In this document: piece by piece, positions 21,194 to 32,945 of the stretch
Position numbering within the stretch: the first letter of the stretch is position 1
Layout: every line of letters starts with the position of its first letter
Source of the DNA: Zantedeschia hybrid cultivar
Taxonomy: Eukaryota; Streptophyta; Magnoliopsida; Alismatales; Araceae
Reading direction: 5' to 3'
DNA length: 64,000 bases
Assembly: GCA_030544215.1 (NCBI GenBank)
Contig: JARZZO010000004.1
Location: 19,952,501 to 20,016,500 of the forward strand
Program-made: the position numbers and the translations under genes
Notes under the pieces: generated by a model
Databases searched by the model: none
What the model saw: only the letters and a program-made list of their open reading frames with translations
Told to the model about the DNA's origin: nothing

Positions 21194-22966
21194 TTGTTGA
21201 AACATCTGGGTCGGACACCGGCATGGATCTCCGTGCTTGAACTGATTAAAAGATCGAAGACTCACCAAGAAGCTTTGATGGAATATTTGCAGAAGGTAAT
21301 GGTCAACGAGGACGTGCCGGTGGAGAAGATTGCAGCACTGTTAGTTCCTCAGGGGGATCAGCCCTCTATTTCATTTCATACATCAGAACTAGCACCGCCG
21401 GCGGCCAGAAGCATGGCTCTGAGCATCACGGTCAATATCTGCAAGAAAGCCGTGGATGCATGTCTGGTTGACACCGGGGCTTCGATCAATGTTCTACCTC
21501 CGAAGACCTTGGAATTGTGCGGTGTGCCCAAGGAGAAATGGTTGCCTAGCCCCATCTCCGTGACGGCATATGATAATTCCATCCGTTCCCCTCTGGGAAT
21601 GGTCTATTTGAAGGTGGAGCTAGGCCCTGTAAGTCATGCTGAGGTCGAATTTCACATCCTAGAAATCGACCCTTCTTTAAACGCCATTTTGGGTCGTCCT
21701 TACATAAAAACTATTGAGGCGATTCCCTCCACGAATCATCAATGCCTCAAATTCCCCTTCAAAGGACAAATTATTAAGGTTACAAGCATGCCGATCCTTG
21801 CTGCTGCTCATACTTTGAATGTCAAATCCACTTCTTCACCTGGCCGACAACATTTTCTGTCGGTATTACAGGTCTACCATCCAGTGGCTGATCCTCTGAA
21901 AACTGTCACTATTTCTCCTTATCCATTAAATGCCATAAAGAGGGGGAAGTGCATGAGTACCCCAGGATGGAGAATAATGATGAAGAATGGCTATCAGCCT
22001 GGAAGAGGCCTAGGTACACAGTTACAAGGTAGGACCACTCCCGTCAAGGACCACCGAGGAATATCCGGAAGCGGCCTGGGCTATAAGTCGAGAAAAATGA
22101 AGCAGGACATTGTTCAGCAAGCAGAGAATGAAGGCGGCCAGAAAGTCTGGGAGACGATGTCTACACCATACAAGGAAGGTCGGGACCCCCTAACATGGAC
22201 TCTATACACTCATTTTGTAAAGGGGCCCGTAATAAGCCATGACAACACGGTGGTCATTACTTCATGTTTTGACCTCCATGATATATATGGGAGAGACTTG
22301 GCTAGGCCTTGCTCAGAACTACTCACGTACCAGTCCTTGGAGGCTCTGCGGCCTATGAAGAGGAGAAAATTCCAAGATCCTGAATGTGAATGGTACAGGT
22401 GGTTCGATCTGAGAGACCTCTACATCGCGCTGAACAGGCTGTTTCTCGATCCTGCAGAACCCAAGTGGCCACCACAGATCGATGAGCTGATCGAAGGTCT
22501 CGGTGCTATTTTCGACAAAAGGATATTGCTGTCAGAAGAGACTGATGAAGGGGAGCCAGATGACCCCTATGAAGCTGGCTACACCACGGATCTGCTTTGG
22601 AGGGGGACTTATCCTTCTCATGTTTTCATGCTTCACACCTTGTTTCGCACTTTGCTCTTGACCCCGACTTGGTCGCGGGTCATTATTGAAGACATTCCAC
22701 GGGCCCCGCCCGTCATGATCACTCTGTCCCCACGGGACCTCATTCCACCACCTCCTCTCGATCTAGAGAGGATGTATAATTTAATCTGGGACATACTGCT
22801 GTATAATCCCCCTAATCCTCTGCCCTTGGTGCCACTTCCCTCATCTCATTCTCCTTCTATTCATCTTCATTCCTGTTTTATGCTTAACTCTTCTATTGCC
22901 AAAAAAAAAACGCTAATTTGGCAACAAATTCTTCCCAGATCCTCATTGAGGAAACCTCTTACTTGA
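21194..22966 (+). CDS. Tat-T protease with C-terminal G-patch
   Basis: A 590-codon open frame; the true polyprotein would enter from upstream and not start at the nominal codon. An aspartic protease lies near residues 85-175 with catalytic DTGAS at 93-97 and the flap/ILGRP region at 165-169. A G-patch follows at about 258-297 (GWRIMMKNGYQPGRGLG, then a GISGSGLGY terminus). The rest is a long tether of unknown function with acidic and proline-rich parts. The protease would process the polyprotein inside particles. G-patches are nucleic-acid binding and are also found after the protease in betaretroviruses. Near the end an A10 run (22901-22910) separates this frame from the RT frame, which is -1 relative to it. 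This part of the element has no internal stop. Confidence 0.85.
   Translation: MLKHLGRTPAWISVLELIKRSKTHQEALMEYLQKVMVNEDVPVEKIAALLVPQGDQPSISFHTSELAPPAARSMALSITVNICKKAVDACLVDTGASINVLPPKTLELCGVPKEKWLPSPISVTAYDNSIRSPLGMVYLKVELGPVSHAEVEFHILEIDPSLNAILGRPYIKTIEAIPSTNHQCLKFPFKGQIIKVTSMPILAAAHTLNVKSTSSPGRQHFLSVLQVYHPVADPLKTVTISPYPLNAIKRGKCMSTPGWRIMMKNGYQPGRGLGTQLQGRTTPVKDHRGISGSGLGYKSRKMKQDIVQQAENEGGQKVWETMSTPYKEGRDPLTWTLYTHFVKGPVISHDNTVVITSCFDLHDIYGRDLARPCSELLTYQSLEALRPMKRRKFQDPECEWYRWFDLRDLYIALNRLFLDPAEPKWPPQIDELIEGLGAIFDKRILLSEETDEGEPDDPYEAGYTTDLLWRGTYPSHVFMLHTLFRTLLLTPTWSRVIIEDIPRAPPVMITLSPRDLIPPPPLDLERMYNLIWDILLYNPPNPLPLVPLPSSHSPSIHLHSCFMLNSSIAKKKTLIWQQILPRSSLRKPLT
22901..22910 (+). promoter_or_regulatory. 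A10 run at the protease/RT frame change
   Basis: In the protease frame the codons are GCC AAA AAA AAA ACG, which includes an A AAA AAA slippery heptamer. The RT frame is -1 and is open across this site. It may be a programmed -1 frameshift, a transcriptional slippage site, or a simple indel. Confidence 0.4.
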
Positions 22967-25900
22967 CTGATTATACCCCATCGCGCGGGTCTTTTAGTCA
23001 AGATTCTCTTCTAAATCTACTCTGCCCCTCCCCTCGAGAGGATTCTCCTGTATTTCCATCTGTATCCCATGATTTTCATTCTGCTTCACCTTCATTAGGT
23101 CATAATAGGGAGTCTAGTGAAATTAGGGAGTCTAGTTCTAGGCTGGTTAATCAGGTTAGGAAGTCTAGGAAGTCTAAGGGTAGACGAATTCCAGATAGAT
23201 ACCTCCAGGACTTAGCTAATAGATACTTTTCTTACTCTTTAATCCCTCAGTTATTAGAAAATCCCATTCTGATGCCAGAAGACTGTATGGACGATGAATT
23301 AGTCAATGATGGATATGGGATGTATGAGTTGACACATGAAAAAGACCCCATTGTTGAAGATGAAGAAGATGACGAGGACGCAGCTGAGGCATATACTAGT
23401 GGAGTGAAGAGATTCGATGAACCCTCAGCTGCCGTAGAAGAGCTCACCAAAGAAATCAATTTAGGGACTGAAGACGAACCTAAGGTTGTCCTCGTCAGTA
23501 AGAATCTTTCTATAGAGGATGAGGAGGCAATGGTGCAAGTTCTTAAAGATTATAAAGACACTTTCGCTTGGAGTTATGAAGATATGCCGGGGTTAGACTC
23601 GTCATTAGTGGAACACAGATTGACATTAAAGGAAGGAGCTAGCCCGGTCAAGCAAAAGCTAAGGCGATTCCACCCACAAATGGCTTTAAAGATGAAAGAA
23701 GAGGTTGACAAATTACATAAAGCCAAATTTATTAGAGTTGTCCTCTATCCACAATGGGTGGCCAACATAGTCCCGGTTATGAAGAAGGATGGGAAGGTGA
23801 GGATTTGCATTGACTTCCGAGATCTAAGCCGGGCGTGTCCTAAAGATGATTTTCCATTGCCTCATATTGGCGTACTCATCGATAACACTGTTGGCTATGA
23901 GACTTTATCATTTATGGATGGATTTTCAGGATATAACCAGATCAAGTTAGAAGAAGAAGATTAAGAAAAGACATCATTCACTACACCTTGGGGAATATAC
24001 TGCTATGTTGTCATGCCATTTGGATTAAAGAATGCTGGAGCCACTTATCAGAGGGCTATGATAGCAATATTTCACGACATGATGCATATAGATCTAGAAG
24101 TGTATGTGGATGATTTGTTGGTTAAATCTAGGACGAAGGCTGAGCATGCCAAAGTTCTGGCAAGAGTGTTAGAGAGATCAAGGGAGTATCAGTTAAAGAT
24201 GAACCCCAAGAAATGTGTATTCGGGGTATCTTCAGGAAAATTACTTGGATTCATTGTCAGCAAACGGAGAATTGAGATTGATCCCAACAAGGTGAAGGCT
24301 ATCAGAGAGATGCCACCTCCCAAGAACTTGAAGGAGTTAAGAGGATTAATCGGGAGGTTGCAATTTATTCGCCGTTTTGTCTCTCAGCACTCACAAAGGT
24401 GTAAGCCGTTCTACGAGCTTACCAAGCCGAGGGTCAAATTCGATTGGGACGATAAGTGTCAGGAGGCATTCAATGGATTAAAGAATTATTTGGCAAGTCC
24501 TCCTGTTTTGAGACCACCATCTCTAGGCAAACCATTGAAGAAGTGGGGGCTGTCCTAGCACAAGAAGATGAAGAAGGAAAGGAGAGGGCAGCCTACTATC
24601 TCTCTAAACTTCTCAACCCCACTGAATAGAGATATATAGCGATGGAGAAAACATGTGCAGCATTGGTTTGGGTTGTTCAGAAATTGAAGCATTATTTTCT
24701 AGCTCATGAAGTCCATCTCATCGCTAGGATGAATCCAATCAAGTTTCTTCTGGAGAAATCGGTTCTTACTGATAGGTTAGCACGATGGCAAAACTTTCTA
24801 TCTCAATTCGATATTACTTATATTCAGCAGAAAGCGATCAAAGGCTATGCCATAGCAGAACATCTCGCTCATCACCCCCTTCCTCGTTTTGATCCAGTCC
24901 AATCAGAGTTTCCGGATGAGGAACTGATGTCCATAGACCAAATCAAAGATGATATGTGGACTCTGCATTTTGACGGAGCTCTGAATTCCCATGGAAAGGG
25001 TATCGGCATTGTTCTGTTATCACCCGAAGGTATTACCATTCCACAAGCCTTTCAGCTTGACTTTCTAATCACCAACAATATAGCTGAATACGAGGCGCTC
25101 CTTGCTGGCCTCGAGGCTACTCATTCCCATGGTGTTACCAAACTCAGGATTGTGGGTGATAGCCAATTGATTCTTCGCCAAGTGTTAACCAAGTATCGAA
25201 CCCTTGATCCCAAACTCAAGCCTTATCAAGAACTTACTTCTGCTTATTCAAAGCTTTTCACCAAATTGATCTTTGTCCATGTTCCTAGGAATCAGAACAT
25301 TTTAGCTGATGCCCTAGCCTCACTCACATTTTCTCTTGATTTTCCAATCAGTAGGCAATCTGAATCAATCATAGTTCATAGGCGTCTTTCACCCGCCGTG
25401 AAAGACCCTTCATTTCTGAGAACCAAGGAGAAGTTGTTGAAGAAGGTCAGAGATGGAGATACCGTGGAAAAAAGAGAAATCATGTTGATGGAGCTGTTAG
25501 AAGAGATGGATGATGAACAGAAGCCATGGTATTATGAAATCGCCAAATATTGTGAAGATCAATTATATCCTGAAGAAGCCACAGCTGAGGAGAAGAGAGC
25601 TATCAGGAGAGTTGCTCAACGATACACCCTAGTTGGGGGAGCACTGTACAAAAGAGATTTTGATAGAGTTCTTTTGAGATGTCTAGACGAAGATGAGCTT
25701 TGGAAGGTTATGGAAGGAGCTCATGCTGGAGTTTGTGGTGGTCATGTTAATGGACAAATTCTAGCAAAGAAGATCCTTAGACAAGGATTTTATTGGCCAA
25801 CCATGGAAGAAGACTGTGTAGGATATGTCCGTAGGTGTACTAAATGTCAACTTCACGCCGACAAAATTCATTCTCCTGCATCTTCACTTCATCCTGTTTC

Positions 25901-26786
25901 TTCCCCATGGCCTTTCTCCATGTGGGCCTTCGATATCATTGGACCCCTTAGCAATCCTGATTTCGGCATCAAGCAAAAATCTTTCATCCTCACGACAACG
26001 GAATACTTCACCAAGTGGGCAGAAGCTGAAGCATACACGGAAGTTAAAGCATTAACTGTCTGCAAGTTCATCATGAGGAACATCATCACCAGATTTGGAA
26101 TCCCAAGCACCATCGTCACCGACAATGGACCGCAGTTCGTGTCACAAGAATTGAAGGACCTTTGCAACAGGTACAAAATTGCATTACATCATTCATCTCC
26201 TTATTATCCGTAAGGCAATGGCCAAGCAGAGACAACTAACAAGACTTTGATAAAAATCATCAAAAAGACGTGCAAATCTAACAAGTTCACAGACTGACCA
26301 GAAAAATTAGTTGAGGCTCTATGGGCCTACCGAACTTCAATCCGCACGCCCACTGGGCAAACTCCTTATTCCTTAACATTTGGAATGGAGGCGGTAGTTC
26401 CATACGAGATCCTTATACCATCGTTAAGAGTACAATTGAACAAGAAATTTTCCATCGATGAACATCGTTCAGCACTCCTTGTTCAATTGGAACTCTTAGA
26501 CGAGAGAAGATGGTCAGCTGCTAATCATGTAAGAGTTTATCAAAATAGACTAGCACGTTTTTATCAAAAGAAAGTCATTGAACGTAAGTTCAAAGTTGGT
26601 GAAGTGGTCGTCAAAAGAATTTTTGTAAAACCTGGTGGTCCACGTTCTAAGCTCCAACCCAACTGAGAAGGACCTTATGTTATATCACATGTTTTTCCTG
26701 GTAACGCTTATCGTCTTGTCAATGCAAAAGGAGAAGAGCTAACTCACCCCTGGAACGGTTTGCATCTTAAGAAATACTACCCTTAG
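22918..26786 (+). pseudogene. pol: Tat-T pol: RT, RNase H, archaeal-type RNase H, integrase (broken)
   Basis: RT: VRICIDFRDLSRACPKDDFP near 23800, a stop at 23962, then MPFGLKNAGATYQRAM and catalytic YVDD at 24103-24114. A frame change near 24540 and a stop near 24627 damage the first RNase H (AAYYLSKLLNPTE, KTCAALVW, LARWQNFLSQFDI). Within 24642-26213 a second RNase H has D111, E149, D173 and D223 (HFDGALN, NIAEYEALL, VGDSQLI, ADALASL). Integrase follows: H361, H368, C399, C402 zinc site, then FDIIG (D431) and TDNG (D494). A TAA at 26211 falls just before GNGQAE, the catalytic Glu. Later stops at 26296 and 26665 sit where conserved tryptophans are expected (DWPEKL, NWEGPY). Pol ends at 26786. 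Several stops look like CAA/CAG-to-TAA or TGG-to-TGA transitions, as expected from deamination of methylated DNA. Confidence 0.9.
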
Positions 26787-28997
26787 GTTAAAAAGTCGAT
26801 CAGCATGGTACAAAGACCAGTGGAATCAGAAAATTTAGAAACTCAAATTTTCTTATCAGTCTGGATAATTTAACTCAATCCCATTACTACACACACTAAC
26901 ACGTTTGATTCGTGAGTAACAAGAGATGTCAAGTCCTAAGGAATACCGAAAGCTTGACTGAAAGTGTAAAGTATAAATCATTCCTTTTGAAGCAAAATTA
27001 TGTTGTTTTTACACTTGGCCTATGATGTCGGAACGAGGCTTAGAATAGACTACCAAGAATACCCGCCATCTTAGTAGGAGGCCGTCATAAAAAAAAGGGG
27101 GAGATATGTCCTAAAGAAAAGAAAAGCAAAGCAAAGGCAAAAGCCAAACGTCAAATCAAAAGGCCATCACATCACAAACGTTACATCAAGGCCATGAAAT
27201 GAAATAAAAGGGAACGCAAGGTCGATAAATACCCCGACAAAAAAATGACTGAACTCCAACAGATATTAGGGTAAGAAAGGAACATCTTTTTAGGTCTCCG
27301 GAACCTTCTCATGGGCTTTCTAAACCTATTCTTCTTTTCTTTCTAAAGAGGCGTACTCCAAACTTAAGGAACAACCTAGATTGACTAAGGATCAAATCAT
27401 CAAATGGGATCACGAATGGAAACACAAGTTCAAACATGATGGGTTTAAGTTAAATTATTAAAGAACAATTTGGGAATTAAGTTAATAAATGAATATGATC
27501 TTTTGACTTGAGTACCATGCTGGTCTTTTAGTTCACATCATATGTCAAAATCCAAAAAAAATACACATTTCAAAATAAAAAAAATACATATTTCAAAATT
27601 AAAAAAAAATACACATTTCAAAATAAAAAAATATATATTTCAAAATCCAAAAAAAAATACATATTCAAAATCCAAAAAAAATACATATTTCAAAACCCAA
27701 AAAAAAAGTACATATTTCAAAACAACAAAAATATTTCAATTAGCATTTGCTTATTGCATTTGGTATGCTTCATTCCTTTTATTTTCAGTGAGCATTTGTC
27801 TGCTTGCATGTTGCATTTTGCTTACAGTTTGATTATTCATATTACCTTTGTTAATAAAGGCTATGCCCCTTGACTCTTCTACCAAGGATAGGATCAAGTA
27901 GTCGGTTACTTAACCAGGCAAGGGGCTAAGCCTGAATAGGTGTTAACCTGTTTGTTCAAGTCATATACAGGACACAAGGCATGAAGAGAGTTGGAATACG
28001 GATTGAAGACATCCAGAATCTGTTTCTGAAAAGGCGTCGTGAGACATCGCCGCATTTTAGAAGGAAAATTAAAGAAAACTCAAATGAAGCTGGAAATATC
28101 AAGAAGATCCCATTATGGGAGTTTATGAAGTCTCAACCGTGGCTAAAAAGACGGTTATTTCTACCCTTGTATTATTCCATGTAATTCATTTGCATTACTA
28201 TATGATAAGTATTTATTAGACTATATCAAGGACCTTGTGGTTTTGATGAAACTGAAATTTAAGTTCCCCTACAACAAAAATAGTGATAATTCCAGAGAAT
28301 TCTTAATCGCACGGATAGGCCGTTGGATTGTTAATTAGTGGGGATGATGGTTCCACTTTTGTGAAACGGTGCGTGGATAAACGAGTTTCGGCTTAGCACT
28401 GGATTACAGAAATTGGTATTTTGACTCATTAATGACAATTTGACAATATTATCCTTGACTAATTTATATTTTATTTGACTTTATATTTTTTTTTTAGCCC
28501 ATCATGCATCATATAGGACTTTGAAATCACTGTGATAAGAATTAATTATTGATTAAGTTTTAGACCATCGATCAAGTAATCCCAACATGATATGAAATAT
28601 TCTATTCTGAATTGAGTATCTTGATTATCTTTGAGGCTCGCTTGAAGGTATCCTTGGAATTCTATCTTTTCTTGGACTCTTTATCCAATATTTCTTGTTT
28701 TCTTTTAAGATCCATCATGGCTGCAGCATGTCCACATTGGCTGGCAAACGCTCCCCATGATGAAACCTACAGTATCTACGACCTGGGGTACTTCCCACTC
28801 CGTGGAGGTTGATCAACTTTATTTTATTTCCTTGTCTACTTCATCCAGACATGATTGATTCCATTGATTCCTTGAGCTATCTTCATCGATGATTTTGAGA
28901 AAAATTCCAATCATGTGATGTTAAGAGCGTGTCTCATCACACCTTAGCATCACCTTTTCAGTACATTCCATTTCATTTCACTCCCTTGCAAAGACGA
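26787..28997 (+). other. 3' non-coding region of Tat-T
   Basis: About 2.2 kb after pol with no recognised gene. It contains an A-rich tandem tract (27541-27735) and one GCGTC-family hairpin (about 28022-28060, GGCGTC..GCCGCATTTTAG). A 66-codon frame at 28612-28812 includes CPHWLANAPHDE, which I do not recognise. Long 3' regions are usual in Tat elements. Confidence 0.6.
27541..27735 (+). repeat. A-rich tandem repeat in the Tat-T 3' region
   Basis: About eight degenerate units of roughly 20-27 bases, each A(7-9) followed by TACA.ATTTCAAAA. An apparent lysine-rich open frame over it is a by-product of the repeat. Confidence 0.7.
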
Positions 28998-29014
28998 TGC
29001 CAAGGTGAGGCAGT
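28998..29014 (+). promoter_or_regulatory. Polypurine tract of Tat-T
   Basis: AAGGTGAGGCAGT directly precedes the 3' LTR. It is purine-rich but interrupted by pyrimidines. Confidence 0.5.
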
Positions 29015-30106
29015 TGTAGACACGCTAATTTTGACATCATTTCGAGTAAATTTCATATCATATAATAATGCCTCAGAATGGTCTGATATTTAATCATTGG
29101 TTAGTTTTTATTGATCTTTTTAAATTAATTATCTAAATAGTGTCGGGTCAGACATATATGATTTAAGTTAATTAATTAAATTGATTTTAACTCAAATTTC
29201 AATTAAAATATGAAGAAGTCTAAAAGACGTCGACTAGTATAGACGCCATTTAGAATTTATTCTTATTTTGATGTTTAAATTTGAATTTTAATTAATTGAT
29301 TAATTAACTAAAAGACGTCTTTATGACATGACGCCATTTAGGTTTCCTAAGTTTTTTATGCTTATCTTCCGGATGTTTATCCTTATCTTAATTAGTCTAA
29401 AAGGCGTCTTCAAGTAGCGACGCGTTTTAGTTAATTACAGATAAAGATAAATTTTCCCAGATGTTTATCCTTATCTTAATCAATCTGAAAGGCGTCTTTC
29501 ACAGATGACGCGTTTTAGATAATTACAGATAAAAATGAATGAATATGTATTTATCTGTTGGTTAAGATGGATAAATCTCAAAATTTCTCCATGTAAATCT
29601 GCGGACGAAAAGAAGTCTATAAATACCCTGCCTCTTGAATGGGTGACAGAGTTAGTGATTGAAGTGATATCAGAGTGATAATTGTGTGAAAATCGAAGCG
29701 ACGACGTCCAAACGCTGAAGTGCTTCCAGAAGTCGGCGTCCATTCTTCATCCATTCTTCATCTGTCCAAGACCAAGGCTTTCCAGGGGCCATCCATCGTA
29801 CAAGAAAGAAGTGGAGGAAATCAATAGCAAACAACAAGGACTCTGGACGATCCTCAAAACTCAACAACAATCAAAGCAAGAACAAAAAAAAGAAAGGGCT
29901 CTCTTTCTTCAGCCGGCTGAAGAAGGAGAACCAAGAACTCAACATCTCCTACATCCAAACAAGTAGGCGATCAAAATCTTCTTTTAGAACTTTTAAGTCA
30001 AAAGTTTCTGGCGATCACATCACTTAGTTTCTTTTTAATAGGCTTATTTTGCACTTAAACAACATAGTTTTTCATGATAATCACACACTCATTTTAAGCA
30101 CTCACA
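29015..30106 (+). repeat. 3' LTR of Tat-T
   Basis: Same length (1092 bases) and termini as the 5' LTR. It keeps the intact TATAAATA (29618-29625) and the four palindromes (about 29219-29255, 29310-29343, 29396-29432, 29485-29521). It is followed by the GAAGG target duplication. Confidence 0.95.
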
Positions 30107-32029
30107 GAAGGAACTATAGATAGATAGCAAGAAAGCCATAAGAGAACCAGGAACGTTCTTTCTTCAAGAGGTAGGTGGATAACCCTAGGTATGATCTATT
30201 TTGTATTAAAAATTATATTATTTTTAAAAATTTTAAAAAATTAATAAATTAGTAAAAAACTTGATCTATATATCTACTTCATGATTATCAATTTTCACAT
30301 TTTTATGATCTTATTTACTATTTATTCTATGATTATTATATCAACATATGCAATCTGTCCATTCAATTTATTTTGTTTCCAACTATGATCACCTGAATTA
30401 CAAATATTTATTCTCCTTAGTCTGATATTTAAATGAGTTAAACTTTTGACAGAAGCTTATTCTATATATTATCTACATACCCAATAACTTTTATAATTTT
30501 TTTTTCAAACTATACAATCTCTCTAGATAGTTTTAAAATCTTAACTTGTAAACTTTCTATCTCACTCAATTCATGTCCAAATGTTGTCAAATTTTGTGTA
30601 AATCTTTTTTATATTGTCTTTGATCTCGCTCTAAAGTTTTAGAATTTCTTGATCCCGTTTGATATCTATTTTATCCTCTATTTTGATGTGCTGAAATTCT
30701 TTTAAAGTCAAATTTTCGGAATTGAAGCGAGAGTCCAAAATCATATCAAATCAATCCATAAATTGATAAAAAAAATCGCACTTCAAATATGATCTATGTA
30801 ACATTTGTGCCAAGTTTGGTAATTTTTTGAATATATTTGATAATATTCAGCCTATTTGTTAATTTTTTAGTTCTGAAAATTAATTTTCGTGGCCAAAAAA
30901 TATATTTATTTATCCAAAAAGTCTGAGAAAATTCTTGAAGCTTAATTTTCACTCTAATGATATGTTGGCATCATCTTTACTCTGATTTTTTTATATATAT
31001 GACTATGATGACTCTTTAAGTAGCAATTGTGTCTATAAAAATATGTATTTTGACTTATACTTATATATAACACTTTGATAATTTAAATTTCAGATTTATG
31101 ATCCTCTTTTATCATAATTTGATCTATGTTAAATGATTGTGCCATATTTATATGACTTTGTTTTGACATTGCCGTCTTAAGGAGATATTTGGCCAGATTC
31201 TATTATAAACATCCATATTAGATAGTGTATTTTGTTTGGACCCGAGGACAAACTCGTAGAATCATAATTTTCGGATGACCAAACTAAGGGATGGCGATAC
31301 GTAATGCCTGACAGTTTAGATTTGGGTGGGACTTAGACCACCCAATTCTACACAGTGACCAAGACCTCTGTATCATTTGTCTAGATACTTTGATATTTAT
31401 TTTGTTCGACTCCTTATATTATGCTTTAAATGTATATCCATTATGATATGATTTGATATGTTTGATTAGCACATAAATCTAAAATCTTTGATCTGATATA
31501 TTCATTTGAATTCAACTTAGTCGTTTGAATTATTTGATTATCTTGATTAACTATTTCTTTATAATCATATGAATATGTCTTAATTATGTGATCCATGATA
31601 CAAATTTGATTTGTAAGCTACTACGTCATGATATTTGTTATTTGATATAAGATATGTTCAGGAAATGACGATACGTAATATTCTAACAATTTGATATGTG
31701 TAAACACCCTATTTTGGATGGACAGAGATTGAAGACTCAATAGATGTCCATTTAGAAAGAGTCCAATATTGAAAATTCATATAGACATATCCAAGACTTA
31801 CAAGTTCATTCGAATAGTCTAAATGCAAAAAGCCCAACATATCCAAGTAAACTATTCCATCCACCATAGCCCAATAGCCCAATGACCTCATGGCTCAATT
31901 ATAACCCAATGGCCCAATAGTTTTATGGCCCAACTGTAGTCCAATAGTCCAATGGCCCAATAGTAGCCCAATTACCCATCTACAACTCCATCAAGTCATG
32001 ACAAAATGAAACATGTGATATGTTGGACT

Positions 32030-32430
32030 TTTCCTTCACTTCCTTTAAAGAACTAATAAAATATCACATCATCTTCCATCCAAGTCAAAAGTTAAATATA
32101 TCTATATGTTTTTATCTTTACACTTCTCCTTCACTTCTTTTAAAGAACTAATGAAATATCACATCATTTTCTATCTAAGACAAAAGTTAAACATGCCTAC
32201 ATATCCTTCTCTTTGGACTTCTCTTTAATTTCTTTTAAAGAACTAATAAAATATCACATCCTCTTTCATCCAAGTCAAAAGTTAAACATGTCTACGTGTC
32301 CTTGTTTTTGAACTTTTCATTTCCCTCTTTTAAAGAACTAATGAAATATCACATCCTCTTTCATCCAAGTTAAAAGTTCAACATGCCTACGTGTCCTTTA
32401 TTTTGAATTCATCTTTCAGTCATTTTAAGA
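32030..32430 (+). repeat. Tandem array inside LTR-W, 92-96 bp period
   Basis: Four to five units starting near 32040, 32136, 32230, 32326 and 32411. Each begins TTTAAAGAACTAAT.AAATA, then TCACATC, CATCCAAGT.AAAAGTT and a CTACGTGTCC-like end. Confidence 0.8.
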
Positions 32431-32783
32431 ACTAATGATGTGTCTCATCCAAATTACATCAACCATTCTCATCTATTGATCATTCTTGATTCAAGCTTGT
32501 ATTACCACATCATCAAGATTGCTATATCATCAATCCACCTATAAATAGAGTACTCCATCCCACTCATTTCTTCAAACTAGGGAGAGAGTAAGAAGACCCC
32601 ATTTTGCAAGCTTTAGAAATCCAAGAGGAAGAGAGACCCTAGCCGAAGTCATCGAGTTCAAATTCTAACACATCCAAATGTTATTGAAGCATGAGATAGT
32701 TGGTGTAAGTTAGCGACATAATCTACTTACTCTCTTTTTTTCCTCTCTTGATTATCTTTTTTTTTTTTAAGCCCTTCACAAAT

Positions 32784-32945
32784 GGATCTTATCACCAATT
32801 GGTAAGATTCACTTTGTTAGCAAGTTGGTGCCTTCCTACAAAAGGGATCTTATCACAGGTTGATAAGGTTCATTTTGTTAGTAAATTGGTACCTTTACAA
32901 AAAGGATCTTATCACTAGTTGGCAAGATTCGTTTGTTAGAAAGTT
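32784..32945 (+). repeat. Tandem array inside LTR-W, about 60 bp period
   Basis: Three units (32784-32843, 32844-32902, 32903-32945), each GGATCTTATCAC..GTTGG.AAG followed by TTTGTTAG and TTGGT.CC. It lies in the presumed leader part of the LTR. Confidence 0.8.

Larger units (their letters stand above)
16297..30106 (+). mobile_element. Tat-T: complete Ty3 Tat-lineage LTR retrotransposon, 13.8 kb
   Basis: A full element with 1092-bp LTRs at both ends and a perfect 5-bp target duplication GAAGG (16292-16296 and 30107-30111). Order: LTR, primer site, 1-kb leader, gag, protease with G-patch, RT, RNase H, archaeal-type RNase H, integrase, 2.2-kb 3' non-coding region, polypurine tract, LTR. The second RNase H after the RT-linked one is diagnostic of the Tat clade (Ogre/Retand relatives). 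By eye the LTRs differ at about 13 of the first 345 bases, so insertion is fairly recent. The coding region is nonetheless disabled by stops and frameshifts. It interrupts LTR-X copy 1. Confidence 0.95.

Noticed and set aside
28612..28812. Small open frame in the Tat-T 3' region with CPHWLANAPHDE
   Set aside because: Not recognised, short, and in a region expected to be non-coding.
29015..30106. Truncated 3' LTR of Tat-T
   Set aside because: Sequence after 30106 at first seemed to be a loss of homology, but the LTR ends exactly there in CA and is followed by the GAAGG duplication.
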